Source: an uncultured Eubacteriales bacterium
GTDB taxonomy: Bacteria; Bacillota; Clostridia; Lachnospirales; CAG-274
NCBI GenBank assembly: GCA_902495025.1
Contig: CABUWB010000112.1
Span: 1 to 6,425 of the forward strand
Direction: 5' to 3'
DNA length: 6,425 nt
The first letter of the stretch is position 1; the number at the start of each line of letters is the position of its first letter. The notes below the pieces were generated by a model. The model saw only the letters and a program-made list of their open reading frames with translations. It searched no databases and was not told the origin of the DNA. The translations under genes and the position numbers were made by a program. Shown piece after piece: positions 5,287-6,425 of the stretch.

Positions 5287-6425
5287 TTATTTTATTATAT
5301 TTGCAAGCACAATGGCACTTTTTGGAGCAACCTCCACGACAACATTGCCGCTTCTTGTGGTATAAGGTGTATTATCCTGTTTATATCCGTCCTGTGAGGA
5401 CTCTATAATTTTGTACATACTTGCTCCGTTAAGCATTTCCATACGCCATACGGGTACCTCTACGGTGCGTACACAGTCATTATTATTTACAATTACTGCC
5501 AGCTTTTCCTCATTATTCCACCTGCCGCAGCAAATAAGCCCATAATCAAGGTAGAGATAATCTAGCGAGCCTGTGGCTATTGCCTTATACTTTTTGTGTA
5601 TGGCAATCATTGCCTTGTAATAGGCAAAAATATCCTTATCCTCATTACCCCATGGGTAGGTACGCCTGTTATCGGGGTCAGTCCAGCCCGTAACGCCAAC
5701 CTCATCACCATAATAGATTGTAGGTGCTCCACGCCATGTCATCTGCATTGTAATTGCCATTTTCATAACAGCCTTGCTTACACCCTCGTCAGCCTTTGCC
5801 GCACCAACGGTATGCAGCCTGCCAACCTGTCGGTTTGTTCTTGTAAGAAATCTGGAATGGTCGTGGTTTGACAGCTCATTCATGGCAACACTAAGGCTTT
5901 CATAAGAAAACCTTGCACTGTAATAGCGCATTGCACCCTCAAATGCCGCCGCATTGTTATACTGTCTCTCATCGGCAGACTCGCTGTGCTTTTCCATACC
6001 AGTTAAAAACCACGTAACAGGCTCCATAAAGGCATCATAATTCATTACCGTATCCCATTGGTCGCCCTTCAGCCAGTCCTTAGGGTCGCCGTAATGCTCG
6101 GCAAGTATTATTGCCTTTGGATTAGCCTGCTTTACCGCCTTGCGGAAATCCCGCCAGAATTTATGGTTAAACTCGGGGCTTAAACCTAAATCGGCAGCAA
6201 CATCAAGCCTCCAACCGTCGCAGTTATATGGCGGTGATACCCACTTTCTTCCTATATTAAGTATATAGTTGTAAAGCTCCTCGGACTGCTCATAGTTGAG
6301 CTTTGGGTGGTTTTCATGTCCCCACCAGCCGTCATAGCTGCCGTCCTCATTCCACTTAAAATAGCTTCTGTATGGGCTGTCCGCATTGCCGTATGCGCCC
6401 TTTTCATAACCGCTTTTGGCATAAA
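5287..6425 (-). CDS. GH13 alpha-amylase family enzyme, neopullulanase/alpha-glucosidase-like (5' end outside window)
   Basis: The frame stays open from the window edge to a TAA at 5287, giving 378 visible residues; the methionine coded at 6045 is internal. Conserved GH13 regions are present: DGWRLDVA (69-76) with nucleophile D74; ILAEHYGD (106-113) with acid/base E109; and SNHDHSRF with transition-state stabiliser D188. WLKGDQWDTVMNY (117-129) and GAPTIYYGDEVGVTGWTDPDNRRTYPW are typical of neopullulanase, cyclomaltodextrinase and related intracellular alpha-glucosidases. The last ~90 residues form the C-terminal beta domain. The likely role is cleavage of alpha-1,4 (perhaps alpha-1,6) bonds in maltodextrins. 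The N-terminal part, including any signal peptide or N-domain and the region I motif, is not visible, so location and exact specificity remain open. Confidence 0.92.
   Translation of the reverse strand, partial: YAKSGYEKGAYGNADSPYRSYFKWNEDGSYDGWWGHENHPKLNYEQSEELYNYILNIGRKWVSPPYNCDGWRLDVAADLGLSPEFNHKFWRDFRKAVKQANPKAIILAEHYGDPKDWLKGDQWDTVMNYDAFMEPVTWFLTGMEKHSESADERQYNNAAAFEGAMRYYSARFSYESLSVAMNELSNHDHSRFLTRTNRQVGRLHTVGAAKADEGVSKAVMKMAITMQMTWRGAPTIYYGDEVGVTGWTDPDNRRTYPWGNEDKDIFAYYKAMIAIHKKYKAIATGSLDYLYLDYGLICCGRWNNEEKLAVIVNNNDCVRTVEVPVWRMEMLNGASMYKIIESSQDGYKQDNTPYTTRSGNVVVEVAPKSAIVLANIIK

Noticed and set aside
5287..6045. GH13 gene starting at the methionine coded at 6045
   Set aside because: The frame stays open to the window edge and encodes the nucleophile and acid/base motifs upstream, so this methionine is internal.

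Overview
The window looks like a chromosomal segment of an anaerobic, gut-type Clostridia bacterium, most likely near the Ruminococcus/Oscillospiraceae group. The grounds are strong AGGAGG-type ribosome sites, a fermentative pyruvate formate-lyase (PFL), a GH13 starch-processing enzyme, moderate-to-low GC, and several palindromic repeat elements of a kind I associate with these genomes. The assignment is an inference from style and protein similarity, not from a marker gene.

Layout. Bases 1-217 are a run of seven different hairpins (a modular palindrome array). Bases 241-2823 hold a minus-strand operon. It begins with a 681-residue PFL that has the catalytic Cys-Cys pair but no glycyl-radical domain. 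Next comes a 73-residue protein that resembles only the first part of that missing domain. Last is a 79-residue stand-alone glycyl-radical domain, followed by a rho-independent terminator. A good minus-strand promoter (3095-3123) precedes a palindrome-rich leader of about 260 nt. An AT-rich intergenic stretch follows, with a perfect 10-bp-arm palindrome resembling an NrdR box (3231-3254). On the plus strand comes a 66-residue CopZ-like metal-binding protein with its own terminator. A 74-bp GTAGGGGCGG-type inverted-repeat element follows at 3903-3976. A minus-strand gene then encodes an EcsC-like protein with an N-terminal EF-hand loop. The window ends inside a minus-strand GH13 neopullulanase/alpha-glucosidase-like gene whose 5' end is outside.

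How the genes fit together. The striking item is the split PFL. The large protein and the small radical-domain protein together have 681 + 79 = 760 residues, the length of the single-chain E. coli enzyme, and the cut falls at the boundary between the barrel and the radical domain. Each piece has its own stop, start and ribosome site, so this looks like a working multi-subunit enzyme rather than a broken gene. The middle protein has the fold-entry part of the radical domain but no RVSGY loop, and has an acidic tail with two cysteines. It could be a placeholder, inhibitor or chaperone for the radical-domain docking site; that role is a hypothesis. The activating enzyme PflA is not in the window. 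The GH13 enzyme would supply sugars upstream of pyruvate, but there is no evidence that it is co-regulated with PFL.
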